DNA from: Purpureocillium takamizusanense
Lineage: Eukaryota > Ascomycota > Sordariomycetes > Hypocreales > Ophiocordycipitaceae
Length of the DNA: 64,000 bases
Assembly: GCF_022605165.1 (NCBI RefSeq)
Contig: NC_063073.1
Coordinates: 1,612,001 to 1,676,000, forward strand
Direction of reading: 5' to 3'
The notes below the pieces were generated by a model that was not told the DNA's origin, did not search any database, and worked only from the letters and a program-made list of their open reading frames with translations. Below are positions 1 through 10,551 of this stretch, piece after piece (position 1 is the stretch's first letter; the number at the start of each line of letters is the position of its first letter). Position numbers and translations under genes: made by a program.

Positions 1-706
1 GCGCAGCTCTCTGAGTTCCACGGCCAAAATCTGGGCTCGCATCACCCACAAGCCATAATCGCCATCCCAATCCCCGCCCGCCTCCTCCCCTCTCTTCATC
101 TCCCTACCCTGGCGACGGCCCTCAGTCACGATGCATGTTTGAAAGGAAAAGTCGCTGTTTGGATCCGACAATGATTTCTTTTTTTTGTTGAGCGAAAGGC
201 GTTTGCATGGACGCGGGGACCTCAGAGCAAATGGGCAGGCCCGACACCGCGCCTGCCGTCTGGCACGGCATCATGATGGCGCGGTAGGCATAGCGACGAC
301 GTTGCATCTGGTGAACTATCTATATACCCCGGCACAGCCTTGATACGGTTGGCACGCTTGTATTTATTTCTGTACGTACTTTGGACCATGATATGATAAT
401 ACATCGCCGCTGGTGGCCTACTTTGCGCCACCGGCAACACAATACTCGACTCCTCTTGCGCTCTCACGTCTCCTTTTATGCTTCTGCAAGCCCAGGCCAG
501 CGGGCCACGCACAACCAGCAGCTCCCCAGGGTATCATTAGGCTCTATCAGACATGTGCATCTTCCACATGCCTGCCTGTTTTGCCTGCCTGCCTGCCCCA
601 CCGCTCGAACCCGATATCGACGTCACGGCATGCGGCAGCCCATCTTCCCACCGCCCTTCCTCGTAGCCGACCCAAAAACGCAACCTGCTCTGTCCATCTC
701 GTCGTC
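1..706. other. 3' flank of arp1, no gene seen
   Basis: Downstream of the arp1 stop codon. Open frames on both strands are short, overlap one another and show no family motif. The stretch probably carries the arp1 3' UTR and ordinary intergenic sequence. Confidence 0.5.
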
Positions 707-1965
707 TCACGTAAACTTGGTGTGGATGATGTCCGGGTTCTCGTGCCAGTCGTCGATGCTCACCCACATCTTGCGGAACGTGCTCAGCCCTGCCAGGATG
801 CTGCCGCCGATCCACGTCGAGTACTTGCGCTCCGGCGGCGCGAAGATCTTTATCCGCATGTCCTTGACCGCCAGCTTCTGGAGCTCCGTCAGTAGCCTGT
901 CGCCAAAGCCCTTGGTCAGGGTGCTGCCGCCCGACAGGACGATGTTGCTGTACAGCGACTTGCGCAGGTCCAGGTCCGTCCGGTTGATTGCGTCTACCAC
1001 AATCTGGTGCACGCCTTGGTACTCGAGGCCGATGATCTCGGGGTCGAAGAGTATCTCTGGCGCACGGAATCGCTCGGGCCCAATCTTATCATCGTCAGTC
1101 TTCGTCGCAAGGATCCATCGCCTTCGCTCGCGGCATGGGGGCTCACCTTTAATCTGTGCCCGTCGGGCAGCACGTACTCGGCGTATTTGCTTTCGCTGGG
1201 CTTGACGCCGAGCCAGTCCCGCTCCTCTTTCCTCGGGTCGTGCGCCACATACGACACGCTCTCCTTGATCAGCCGCACCACCTCCTTCTCGGCGCTCGTG
1301 TGAAAGACGTAGCCGCTCTTGCGCAGCAGCGTCTGCAGGTACTCCGTCACATCTCGGCCGGCCACGTCGATGCGGCGGATGCTGCTTGGCATCGCGAAGC
1401 CCTCGTACACGGGAACGGCATGCGAGACGCCGTCGCCAGAGTCGAGGACAATGCCCGTCGTGCGACCGCTCGCGTACAACGATAGGACGGCCTGGATAGA
1501 CGTGTGCAGCGCGGGGACGTTGAACGTTTCAAAGAGAATCTGGGCGGCCGTGTCGCGGTTGCTGCGCGGGTTGAGAGGCGGTTCCGTCAAAAGCACCGGG
1601 TGCTACTTGCGTCAGCAAAAGCCTCACGGTGATGGCGCGCCTCAATCTTGACAAACCTCTTCGCTTAGCGTCTTGAGGCCCTCGCCGTACACATACTCCC
1701 ATATCCGCTCCATGTCGTCCCAGTCCGTTACGATGCCGTGCTCCAAGGGGTAGCGTATCTTGAGCAGGCCCCTCAGCTCCGTCGCCGCCTTCTGTCCGAT
1801 GAAGACGTCCCCCTCCAGGGCGCCAGCGAGCACCCGCAGGTGCTTGGGCCGGCCGACCCAGGAGGGGAAAAAGCACTTTGGCAGGTCGTCCCCCGCGAAG
1901 CCGGCGCGAATCGTCCCTGAGCCATTGTCCAGAACAATGGGCGCGTTGTGAAGTATGTCTGTCAT
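707..1965 (-). CDS. arp1: Actin-related protein Arp1 (centractin), dynactin filament subunit
   Basis: Arp1 polymerises into the short actin-like filament of dynactin, which couples cytoplasmic dynein to cargo and microtubules and serves nuclear and vesicle transport in hyphae. Three exons, 1965-1657, 1602-1147 and 1084-707, give 380 residues, the usual Arp1 length. Both introns (54 and 62 nt) are phase 0 with good donors (GTTTGT, GTGAGC) and AG acceptors. Visible actin-fold signatures are the first phosphate loop ([15 protein letters not shown], about residues 13-27), the second ([12 protein letters not shown]), and the adenosine-site segment [15 protein letters not shown] near the C-terminus. 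Centractin-type wording such as GRPKHLRV and the junction [17 protein letters not shown] separates it from conventional actin. The start is the first ATG in frame with the actin N-terminus. The Neurospora counterpart is known as ro-4. It is divergent from the mbp1-like gene, sharing about 0.7 kb of upstream DNA. Confidence 0.95.
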
Positions 1966-2691
1966 CGTTGCGTATAATTGCCGCTGCGGAGGAGCTTGCT
2001 CCGTGAGTGCGAAGCGTCTCCTGAGCTCCTCCTCGTCGTCGTGGGCGCGCTGTTGCGAGCTGCTTGGGCGCCCCTGACCGACGGTGCCCTACCTTGCAAG
2101 GACTCGGAGCTCGCAGCATGCACGGGCGCACTAGCTCTCGGCGGAGTTGGTGTCGAGAGTCTCGCCAATGGCGCACAAGACGTGCCCGCGTTCAGATTCA
2201 GAGCGTGGCGGCCTGGGCGTTAGGCCAAAGCAAGGGGAAGATGGTCGAAGCTTGAGCAACGCATCAAGTACACAAAGGAGCGTCGCGTTGGCCGACAGCT
2301 CCCTGCGCCACACACAGCCAGGGACATGGCCGCCCAGTGGCTTGCACGGCACGGTGAGCCACATCACGTGTAGCATGGAACATAGCATGTGTGGGCCTCA
2401 GGCAGAGAAACCACTTTAAAGTGGTTCGCGTGAGTTCGCGTCTCCCTTCACCGGAACCGCGTCGTCGACGTGCCAGACCGACCAGGTTCCTCTTCCCGAC
2501 CCTGCAACCGCATCCATTGTCGGCGCTCGCCACAGCCTCGGGATTTGTCTTGTGGCTTTGCGTAACCCATTCCCCCTGATATTGACAAAATCTTCTGTTT
2601 GTTCGCATTCGCCCCGCATTCACCTTCAACGTCGCGCGCTGCAGCGCTTTCATGGCTGTCGACGATTGACGACGCCTCTGCAACCGCCAAT
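1966..2691. promoter_or_regulatory. Divergent intergenic promoter region between arp1 and the mbp1-like gene
   Basis: 726 bp between two start codons on opposite strands, so both promoters and 5' UTRs must lie here. No clear TATA box is seen. A CACGTG-type E-box lies near 2364-2372. The stretch carries open frames that look like chance ORFs in GC-rich DNA. Confidence 0.5.
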
Positions 2692-4983
2692 ATGGTCAAG
2701 GCTGCCCCTGCCACCGGGCCCGGCATCTACAGTGCCACGTACAGTGGGGTGAGTGCTCACTTTATTGGGAAGCCGGCATCGTCGCTTTGCTGTTCATGGT
2801 ACCGTCGTGCGAGCTGGGCGGCAAGTCAACGAGGCCGGCTCGCTGTTCATATGGCGCATCTCCGTGTTCGACTAACGCGGGACAGATTCCTGTATACGAG
2901 TATCAGTTCGGTGCGGACCTAAAGGAGCATGTGATGCGACGTCGCCATGATGATTGGATCAATGCGACACACATTCTAAAAGCGGCCGGCTTCGACAAGC
3001 CCGCGCGGACGAGGATATTGGAACGGGATGTGCAAAAGGATGTCCACGAAAAAATACAAGGCGGCTATGGCAAATATCAGGGTATGTTTGCTCCACGTCT
3101 TGCGCCATCGTCCTCTAACGCAAACAGGTACCTGGATCCCCCTCGATGCCGGTCTGGCCCTCGCCCAAAGGCACAGCACGTTCGACCGGATACGGCCCAT
3201 CTTCGAGTTTGTCCCGGGTGACGAGAGTCCGCCGCCTGCGCCCAGGCATGCCACTAAGCCCAAAGCCTTCAAGTCCAAACCGCCTCCTGCTGCTCCCAAA
3301 TGGGGTGCCAGTAAGCGTCCAGTGCCGCCAGCATTGATGCAAGGTGCCTCGCTCACGCCCTCGGGTTCAGTGATGATGCACGATGAGTATGATAATGGTG
3401 ACACCGTGATGGGCGGCGAGGAGGATACGCCTGATAATCTAACAGTGGCGTCCGCATCGTACATGGCTGAGGATGATCGCTTTGACATGTCGCACATGTC
3501 CACCGGGCATAGGAAGCGCAAGAGGGAGGAGCAGAGCCTTCAGGACCTGACGGAGCAGCAGCACGCGGTTTACGGCGACGAGCTTCTCGACTACTTTCTG
3601 CTATCTAGAAATGAGCAGCCAGCCGTCAAGCCCGACCCGCCACCCAACTTCCAGCCCAACTGGCTGATCGATGCGGAGAACCACACAGCTTTGCACTGGG
3701 CATCTGCTATGGGCGATGTCGATGTCATCAAACAGCTGAAGCGTTTCAACGCCGGAGTTGCTGTCAAGAATATTCGCGGCGAGACACCCTTTATGCGCTC
3801 CGTCAACTTCACCAACTGCTATGAGAAACAGTCGTTCCCCGCGGTCATGAAGGAGCTCTTCGAGACGGTTGGCGCTCGGGACAATGCCGGTTGCACTGTC
3901 ATTCACCACGCGGCCGTCATGAAGAATGGGCGTGTCTTCAGCCCGTCGTGCTCGAGATACTACCTAGACCTTATCCTCAATAGGCTCCAGGAGACACTGG
4001 AGCCGGCCGCATTCCAGCAGCTGCTCGACATGCAGGACAGCGAGGGAAATACGGCGCTGCATCTCGCCGCGCAGAGAAATGCGAGGAAGTGCATTCGCGC
4101 CCTGCTGGGTCGTAATGCGTCGACAGATCTAACGAATAATGAAGGCGTCCGCGCCGAAGACCTCATCATGGAGTTGAATGCTTCCAAAAAGGATCGCGGG
4201 CCGCAGCGCTCGTCGTCGCCGTTCGCGCCAGACTCTCAACGTCACGTCTCCTTCCGAGACGCCTTTGCCGACAACACCAACAAGTCGAGAAAGCCGCCGC
4301 AGTCGTTCCAATCAGCCGCCGCCACGACCGTACAGTCGCGGATATCTCCTTTAATTATGGAAAAATTTCAAGATCTGGCCAAGAGCTACGACGAGGAGTG
4401 GCACGAGAAGGATGTGGCCGAATCGGAGGCGCACCGCATTCTCACTAACACGCAGGCGGAACTCAATGTTGCGCGGCAGCAGATTGCCGAGCTGGAGGCC
4501 CAGATGGAACCTGACGATGTGGCGGGCAAGGTAATGAACGAGGCCAACCTCGCCAAGCACCAGGTCTTGTCCCTCATTACGCACCAAAACCGCCTGAACA
4601 TCCATCGGACCGTCGAGGCGGAGCTTGCCCGCATCAACGGCGAGGCCGCTACAGCGTCAGAGGAGCCGCAACAGCCGCAGACGTACGAAGAGCGGCTGGC
4701 CCTCGCTCGTCAGCTCAGCCAAATGCTCGCGGAGCAACGACAAATTGAGACGGACTACGTCGACGCCCTTAGCATGGTTGGTGTAGGCGACAAGATCGAA
4801 AAGTACCGAAGACTCTTGAAGCGATGTCTAGATCCAAAGGATGGCGAGAGCCTCGACACCAACCTCGACAGCTTGATCGGCATGATGGAGGAGGAGCGGG
4901 AGGAGCACGATGTGGACGTGCCGTCGCACGGAACCGCGGCGGTCGGCGGGCCTGAACCCATGGACATCGCCCTTGGGGTATAG
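2692..4983 (+). CDS. mbp1: Mbp1/Res-type APSES transcription factor with ankyrin repeats (MBF-like)
   Basis: DNA-binding subunit of the MBF-type G1/S transcription complex; the family binds MluI cell-cycle boxes with its N-terminal APSES/KilA-N domain and pairs with a Swi6-type partner through its C-terminus. Exons 2692-2748, 2886-3081 and 3128-4983 give 702 residues. The APSES domain covers about residues 19-115, with [28 protein letters not shown] and [16 protein letters not shown], the last formed only after removal of intron 2. Ankyrin repeats begin near residues 272 ([15 protein letters not shown]) and 392 ([17 protein letters not shown]). A long helical, coiled-coil-like segment follows at about 490-660. 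A basic patch, HRKRKREEQ, may be a nuclear signal. The start ATG precedes YSATYSG-IPVYEY as in fungal homologues. A single frame open from 3028 reads through intron 2 and is not the true N-terminus. A second fungal APSES-ankyrin factor exists (Swi4/Res type); assignment to Mbp1 rather than a paralogue is by overall resemblance. Confidence 0.9.
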
Positions 4984-6809
4984 CGAACCCTGCCTTCCGA
5001 CCCGTTCCTTTAGTTCATGCTGGGCAGGCAGACCGCTCCCTTGCTCTTTTGACCGGAGATGGGATTCGTCCTGCTCCGTTTCACTCCATGGTTCTGCGAG
5101 GACCCCAATCGTCATTTACAACAGTTTCTTCTTTCTTGTTTCGGGCGCATTTAACAGGAGGTGCGCGTGTCACGCGCAGTCGTGGCTTGGTCGCCGCGAG
5201 CTGGGCTTTGCCGAGATGCATTTTTGGGTGCGGCTCTTGTGTCGGCTTCTGGAGCCTTTGCTTTTTATTCGTTACGAGGTACGAGGCGGAGCAGCAAACC
5301 GCGGCGTGTGGGTGGTGGCATTGTGTGTATCAGCGGGCGAAGCTGGTCAAGGTATCGGCGAGTATTGGTACTTGTTGTAGCTGCCTGGCAGGGGGGGCAG
5401 GCAGGGCACGTCGGTCCCGCGTGTTGGAGCTGGCGTAACGGAGAGGCTGAGCTGATCACAGCCATGTTGTAGTTGATCCAGTTCTTCGAGGTAACACATG
5501 TATATTGAGCCGGGACGTGGATCTAGCAGAGCAGATGACGACGCCCTCATCCCTGATTACGCTGTGTTGCTCCACCGAGCTGCCGGGGCGGAGCCGTGCC
5601 CCGCGCTGCAGAGAGGAGGTGATTGAATGCAATGCGATGCACGAGGCATGTACGTAGTTACAGTACATACAGTATTCATGCAGGTGTCGGCCTCGATGTT
5701 GCGGTCCTTGCATGACAATGCGGCTCACTGGAGCAACGCGATCCGAGCCGGTAAGGCGGGCGGCGCGATGGCTGGCTGGGGAGGCACGGCTGCCGCCAAC
5801 AGACGAGCCCCAAGTGCGACATTGACGGAGAACCTGACCCGCTGGGGGTGCTGCTGTGCAGATCTGAGATTCTGGACTGAGGGTGAGCAGCGAGGCCCGA
5901 AGCAGGGCTGGCTGTCGCGGGGCGGTGAGGCTCATCATCCATCATCTACGTACTTAGGATTCTAGGGGGTGGGCGTGATGACACCAATTAGGGTGTGCGT
6001 ATGCATATTCATTTTGCCCATTGCCCGACCAAACAAGGCTTTGCGAGACATGCAGACACTCACTCCCCCTTGCCCCCCCTCGGGAGCGGGTTTTGCCTCT
6101 TTCGCTGCTGTTGGACCAACACGCCCGCGGCAAGGTGCAGGAGGGAAGCGTCAGGTGAGCGAGCGAGCGCACCCGCCCGGCCACTCACCCACCCACACCA
6201 CCCACAACACCCATCCAGTCACTGGCAGATAGATGATGCTCGCAAAAATTGCGCACAGCTCCCTTGTCCGCTGCCGCTGGCGGTCAGTCAATGCCAGGAT
6301 GATGACGACCCTTTTCCCCCCATGGGTCGTCTACGGGATGGGACCGGGGGCGTGCGCCTCGCTCGCCTTGGTGCTGACGATTTTCGGGGGGAGGGGGTGC
6401 GGCATGCAAGCTGCACCACCGATCGTCCGCCGTGCCGCTCTGGTGTCGGAGAAATACTATGCGTGTTCGACGGCGGCTGGGCCAAGGGAGGGGTCCAGGG
6501 TCCTGGGGGGGACAAAATAAAAGATGCGAGATATTCCTTTGCCAGGTGGTGGATGGAAGGCCGGGTGCCCTGAGGGTGTTGCTGCCTGCCAAAGAGAGGC
6601 CGGTGGCCAGACGGAGAGGTCTGGCGTGTATCTTTAACAGACGGAAATTGTACAGGCTCTCTGGCAGTCTCATACGGGGGCAGTGCCGTGAAAGCTAGAG
6701 GTCCGCGGCCGTTCAACGGTAGCTCAAGCTGATTCATTACGCTGCATGATGCAGATGCTCGCAGCAGTGGAAAACTGACAACTAGCGACGTGAAGACAAC
6801 GTCACACCC
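4984..6809. other. Intergenic, 3' flanks of two convergent genes
   Basis: About 1.8 kb between the 3' ends of the mbp1-like and DOMON-b561 genes. Only short overlapping open frames are present, none with a domain. Nothing beyond 3' UTR sequence can be supported. Confidence 0.45.
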
Positions 6810-8471
6810 TCAATGTGTATCGCCATCGGGACCATCCGGGTCATCATCTAGTAGAGGAACCCCAATTTTCTGCCTCTCATCACCGTCCCGCTCCCGGGCG
6901 GCATACCAGACACACGACACAACGAGAACGTCCGCGATGAAGACGGTGAGAATAAAGACCAATGTTGTGGGCCGGGTTCTAGCCAGCGTCAAGCCCCTGT
7001 GTAGGTAGGTGTCAGCCGCCATGCCCAGGGCGCTGCTGCTAGGAGATCAAAGGGAGTAGTAGCGAACTCACAGTAAGGCGTTTGCGGATCCGAGAACGAT
7101 AATGCAGCGCCCGACAATGACATGTGCAGACGTAACCCAGGTGTTTCTAGTTCCCCTTTTGTAGGACCGGTGATGCAGCCATCCGAATGCGTTTTGAAGA
7201 ATAATGCTCAACAAGATGACTAGCCCCAGCAAGACGTGCGGCTCGGTGAGATATCTCTGTTCAGGGGTTTGTAGAGTTAGCTCGCAAAATATGACAAGAC
7301 ACACGAGGTCAACGAAAAGGAAGTGACGGGAGCTTTGAAGGGCACATTTATTCGGACCACTCACCAGCGGGTCAGCTCCAATGATAAATCCAGCAGCAGC
7401 GAACCCAACGAGGCAAGAAAGCGAAGCGCCGAGCTGAAAGTACAGATGCAGTCGAAAGGGACGCAGTTCCGTAAACCTCAGAGCCAGAGCTCCAGCAGGA
7501 TACAGTACCATGATGCCCATGACGAGCGCAAAGCCGTGCAGGTACGATACGAAAGCCCGCGGAGCCCCGTCGACGATGGATACGCCTCCCGCATGCTCGA
7601 CGGCGTTGTCGTTTTCCTTGCCAAAGTGAATGCTCGGCGGCCGTGACGTGTCTGATGGCGAGGCCCCCACCGGTCGTGAGCCAAAGTCAAAGGAGAAATG
7701 GCCCTTGTCATCGTGCATGGACAGACTGAACGCGCCGCCGCCGCTCCTCTCGCCCTGCGCAGTCTTGCTCACGCTCGTCGCCCATATGAAGCTCTGGACG
7801 CCGAGACTCTGCCCTTGAAGGCCCAACCAGGAGTCGTAGCCGTAGACCTGGAAGCTGGACTCGAACCATCCGCTGGTGTTGACGGCCGGCGATGGGACGG
7901 TCCATACTGGGAGAGCGGGAAGCGACTTGGGCTCAAAGTGGCCTCTGTACACACCATTTGTTAGCTACTGTATAGTATACCTACCAGTCGGCCAGCCTTG
8001 GGCAGTCCAGACGGAGGAGGCACGTACGTTGCTTGTCGAAGGTCTAGCGTGGGCTCTGGGATATTTCACCAAAGTAAGCAAGCTTCTTGGCAGGGGGGGA
8101 TGGATGATGGGCTCCCCTCCGAGGGGAGGGTGGGGGGGGACGTGTGTAGGAGTGTTTGCGAATGGTGGCGCACCTCCATGATCGACATAGCCAATGATGA
8201 CGAGCGCGCCGTACATGCTGCTCCCCAGACCTACGGCCGTCCATCCTCCCGCCGAGACGACCTGGTATCCGAACGTGGCGAGCAAATCTACTGCTTTCGA
8301 CGTTGCGTTGTAGTACGTGTCCACGGCGAGGCACACGTGCAGTTGGACATGTGATCGTTGGTTGCAGTACTGGAGAGAGGCGAGGGCGAGGCTCGCCACG
8401 CTGGCGAGAAGAATGGCATAGGCGCAGACGCCGCCGCCGCGCCTTATTAGGGGTAAGGGGTGAGGAGGCAT
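6810..8471 (-). CDS. DOMON / cytochrome b561 membrane redox protein
   Basis: Predicted transmembrane electron carrier: a secreted cytochrome-like DOMON domain joined to a cytochrome b561 core that could pass electrons across a membrane. Five exons, 8471-8174, 8055-8028, 7944-7365, 7256-7072 and 6996-6810, give 425 residues. A signal peptide lies at about residues 12-32 (VCAYAILLASVASLALA). The DOMON part has FGYQVVSAGGWTAVGLGSSM and, after splicing the 28-nt second exon, EPTLDLRQATGHFEPKS. The b561 part has helices carrying candidate haem histidines: YLHGFALVMG, RLHLYFQLG, EPHVLLGL and AHVIVGR. A final helix (LVFILTVFIADVLVV) and an acidic Asp/Gly-rich tail close the protein. The family includes fungal cellobiose-dehydrogenase-like cytochrome-b561 fusions; the substrate is unknown. 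The intron at 7257-7364 is 108 nt and free of stops, so a retained form would stay in frame. Confidence 0.82.
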
Positions 8472-9798
8472 ATTTCGTCGCGACGATCGGAGCGAAGTTC
8501 CATCATAGGGATTGGCAGGAAGGGTGATGCGACACAGTGTTGTCTGAAAAGTAAAAAAAAATAAAATTGTATCCTACGAAGTATATACTTGGATGGGCTT
8601 TTGCTAGCATTAGATGTTGGTTTTGACACGAGATGCCTTGCCGCCTGCACGACCCGAGCCGGAGGGTTATTCTCCAAGAAGGTAGCGCCACCATCGAGAG
8701 GGGCCAAAGGTTAAACCTTTTTCTTTCTTTCTTTAAAAAAAGAGTTTAAAGAAAAGACAAATTTAACCTGCCAGCTCAGCGGCTGACGATAAATGATACC
8801 GAGTCGGGCCTGAGGCCAGTCTTCCATGACCGCCGGCTGAACTGACGGCTGATGCGAGGTCGCTCGGAAAGAAGAAAAATATTTCCGCAGTTGGAAGCCG
8901 ACACCCGCGCCCCGGAAAGCCACGCACGCTATTGTTGGTGTGCAAGGACTATTCACATGCCCTTCGTCAGCCCAGAATTCAGGTCCCTATCGTGGAACCC
9001 CGCCGTTGCTGCTCACGGCTGACTGGGTGGCGTCGTGTAAGTGACGTATCAGACCGCCCTTTTTACTGATCGTTGGCCGCCGAGAGCCGTGTGACCGACT
9101 TTTCATTTCCTGGTACAGTACAATGACTGTAATGACGGTGCCGGTGCGTCGTGATGGTTGGCTGTTGTTGACGTAGTAGCCATAGCTTATTATCATGACT
9201 GACCTAGGAGAGCACTTGCTGCACAGTACGTACGAAGATGCAGCACGAGTTATTATGGAAAGACGTTAGTTAGCGTTGTTTGCTGAAGGAGCACTGCATG
9301 CGCACCCATGCGACTCCAATCTGCATGCACCAGAACCCTCGTGGCGTGGGTTTTGTGGCGGCGGTGGCGTGTCCTGGATCTCGGGGATCCTCTATTGACA
9401 AGAGGGGCACGTCAATAAGATCCGGCTGGTTGGGTGGGTTGGGTTCTGTAGTGGTTGCCAAGTTTCTTCAACTTGAAACGCACAATGTGACCAGTCACAT
9501 TCGTGACATCAGCGTGCCTAACTTGGGTAGCGAGCGAGCCAGGAGGGGAAAACCCAATCTGCGTGCTTCTCTTCGTGTGAGTGTGTGCGTGCAGTAACTA
9601 TCATTCGTCTTTGACAGGCGTGCGAATGGCAAGGTGCAGCATAAGAGCCGACATGTCTCTGGGACAGTGTCACGCAACGCCTTTTACCAGGCAATAGAGA
9701 GAGGCAAGTGGCCACGCAACGCACCGTCATCCGTATCAGACAAAAGAACTGCAGGGGGCCCCGGGCTTTTCCGCCAGTGCCGTCGGCTTGCTTTCGCC
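8472..9798. promoter_or_regulatory. Divergent intergenic region with A/T-rich patches
   Basis: 1.3 kb between the start codons of the DOMON-b561 gene and the HxxHC gene, so it must contain both promoters. A/T-rich patches occur at about 8548-8570 and 8716-8760. One TACGAAGTA word lies at 8575-8583. No coding sequence is supported. Confidence 0.4.
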
Positions 9799-10551
9799 AT
9801 GATGGACAAACGAGGCAGCGGCAGCAGCATCAGCAGCGCGATCCACGCGAGGTTGGAGCAATATCTACGGTCCCCGTGGCACGTCCTGAAAGACGCCGTG
9901 CTCTTCTGCCTCGCAGCGGTTGGGCTGTTTGCCCTGCTCGCGCCGCAGCGCTTCACTTGCCCCGATACAACAACGACGATGACGACGATGACGACGACGG
10001 GAGGCGATGCGGCCAGCAGCCTCGCCTCAACATCATCATCATCATCATTATGGAAAACCAGCCCATCCACCGGCCGCCACGCTTCTTCTTCCTCCTCCTC
10101 TTCTCCAGCACGCGGCATGTGCAACTGCGGCGCCTCCGTCGCCGAGGCGCGCCGCCTGGGCTGCCGCTACGACACGCTCGCCGCCGCCTGGCTCCCGCCG
10201 CGCTGCATCGACCAGCAGCTCACCAACGAGTTCGACCACTCGGGCGACGGGCCCGGCGGCCGCTGGGGCTACTGGTACGACCTGAACCTGACGCGGCCGG
10301 CGCGCGTCGAGGACCTGGCCGACCGCGCCGACGACAGGACTTTCCAGTTCTACTCGACGTCCGAGTGGCACACGCGCCACTGCCTGTTTTACTGGCGCAA
10401 GATGCTCCGCGCGCGCTTCACCGGCGTCCTGGTCGAGCCCCGGTACGACACGGAGGCGCACGTCACCCACTGCGGCTCCATCTTTGCCAGGCACGATTCC
10501 TTTGTGGTGTCGGCGGCTGTCGTGCTGAACTCGGATGGCGGCGAGCTCTAG
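9799..10551 (+). CDS. Membrane-anchored HxxHC protein, UstYa/DUF3328-like
   Basis: An intronless frame of 250 residues from ATG 9799; another ATG follows directly, and the open frame extends upstream to 9634 without family resemblance. One membrane segment (DAVLFCLAAVGLFALLA, about residues 31-48) is followed by a low-complexity Thr/Ser linker encoded by ACG/ATG and TCA/TCT repeats. The C-terminal part has the cysteine-rich CNCGASVAEARRLGCRYD, then WLPPRCIDQQL, and two histidine-cysteine motifs, HTRHC (about 191-195) and HVTHC (about 221-225). Paired HxxHC motifs 30 residues apart after one membrane helix characterise the UstYa/DUF3328 family, whose members act as oxidases or cyclases in fungal ribosomal-peptide and related pathways. 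Many members lie outside clusters and have no known role. No peptide precursor or tailoring gene is seen nearby, so a biosynthetic role here is not supported. It could belong to a related uncharacterised family. Confidence 0.7.
   Translation: MMDKRGSGSSISSAIHARLEQYLRSPWHVLKDAVLFCLAAVGLFALLAPQRFTCPDTTTTMTTMTTTGGDAASSLASTSSSSSLWKTSPSTGRHASSSSSSSPARGMCNCGASVAEARRLGCRYDTLAAAWLPPRCIDQQLTNEFDHSGDGPGGRWGYWYDLNLTRPARVEDLADRADDRTFQFYSTSEWHTRHCLFYWRKMLRARFTGVLVEPRYDTEAHVTHCGSIFARHDSFVVSAAVVLNSDGGEL
9973..10109 (+). repeat. Coding trinucleotide low-complexity tract
   Basis: ACG/ATG triplets at about 9973-9999 and TCA/TCT/TCC triplets at about 10030-10047 and 10081-10107 encode a Thr/Met and Ser-rich linker. 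Such triplet runs are prone to length change between strains. Confidence 0.7.

Noticed and set aside
3028..3127. N-terminal extension of the long Mbp1 frame beginning at 3028
   Set aside because: It reads through intron 2 in the wrong frame. The APSES domain in 2886-3081 splices to 3128 with clean GT-AG sites.
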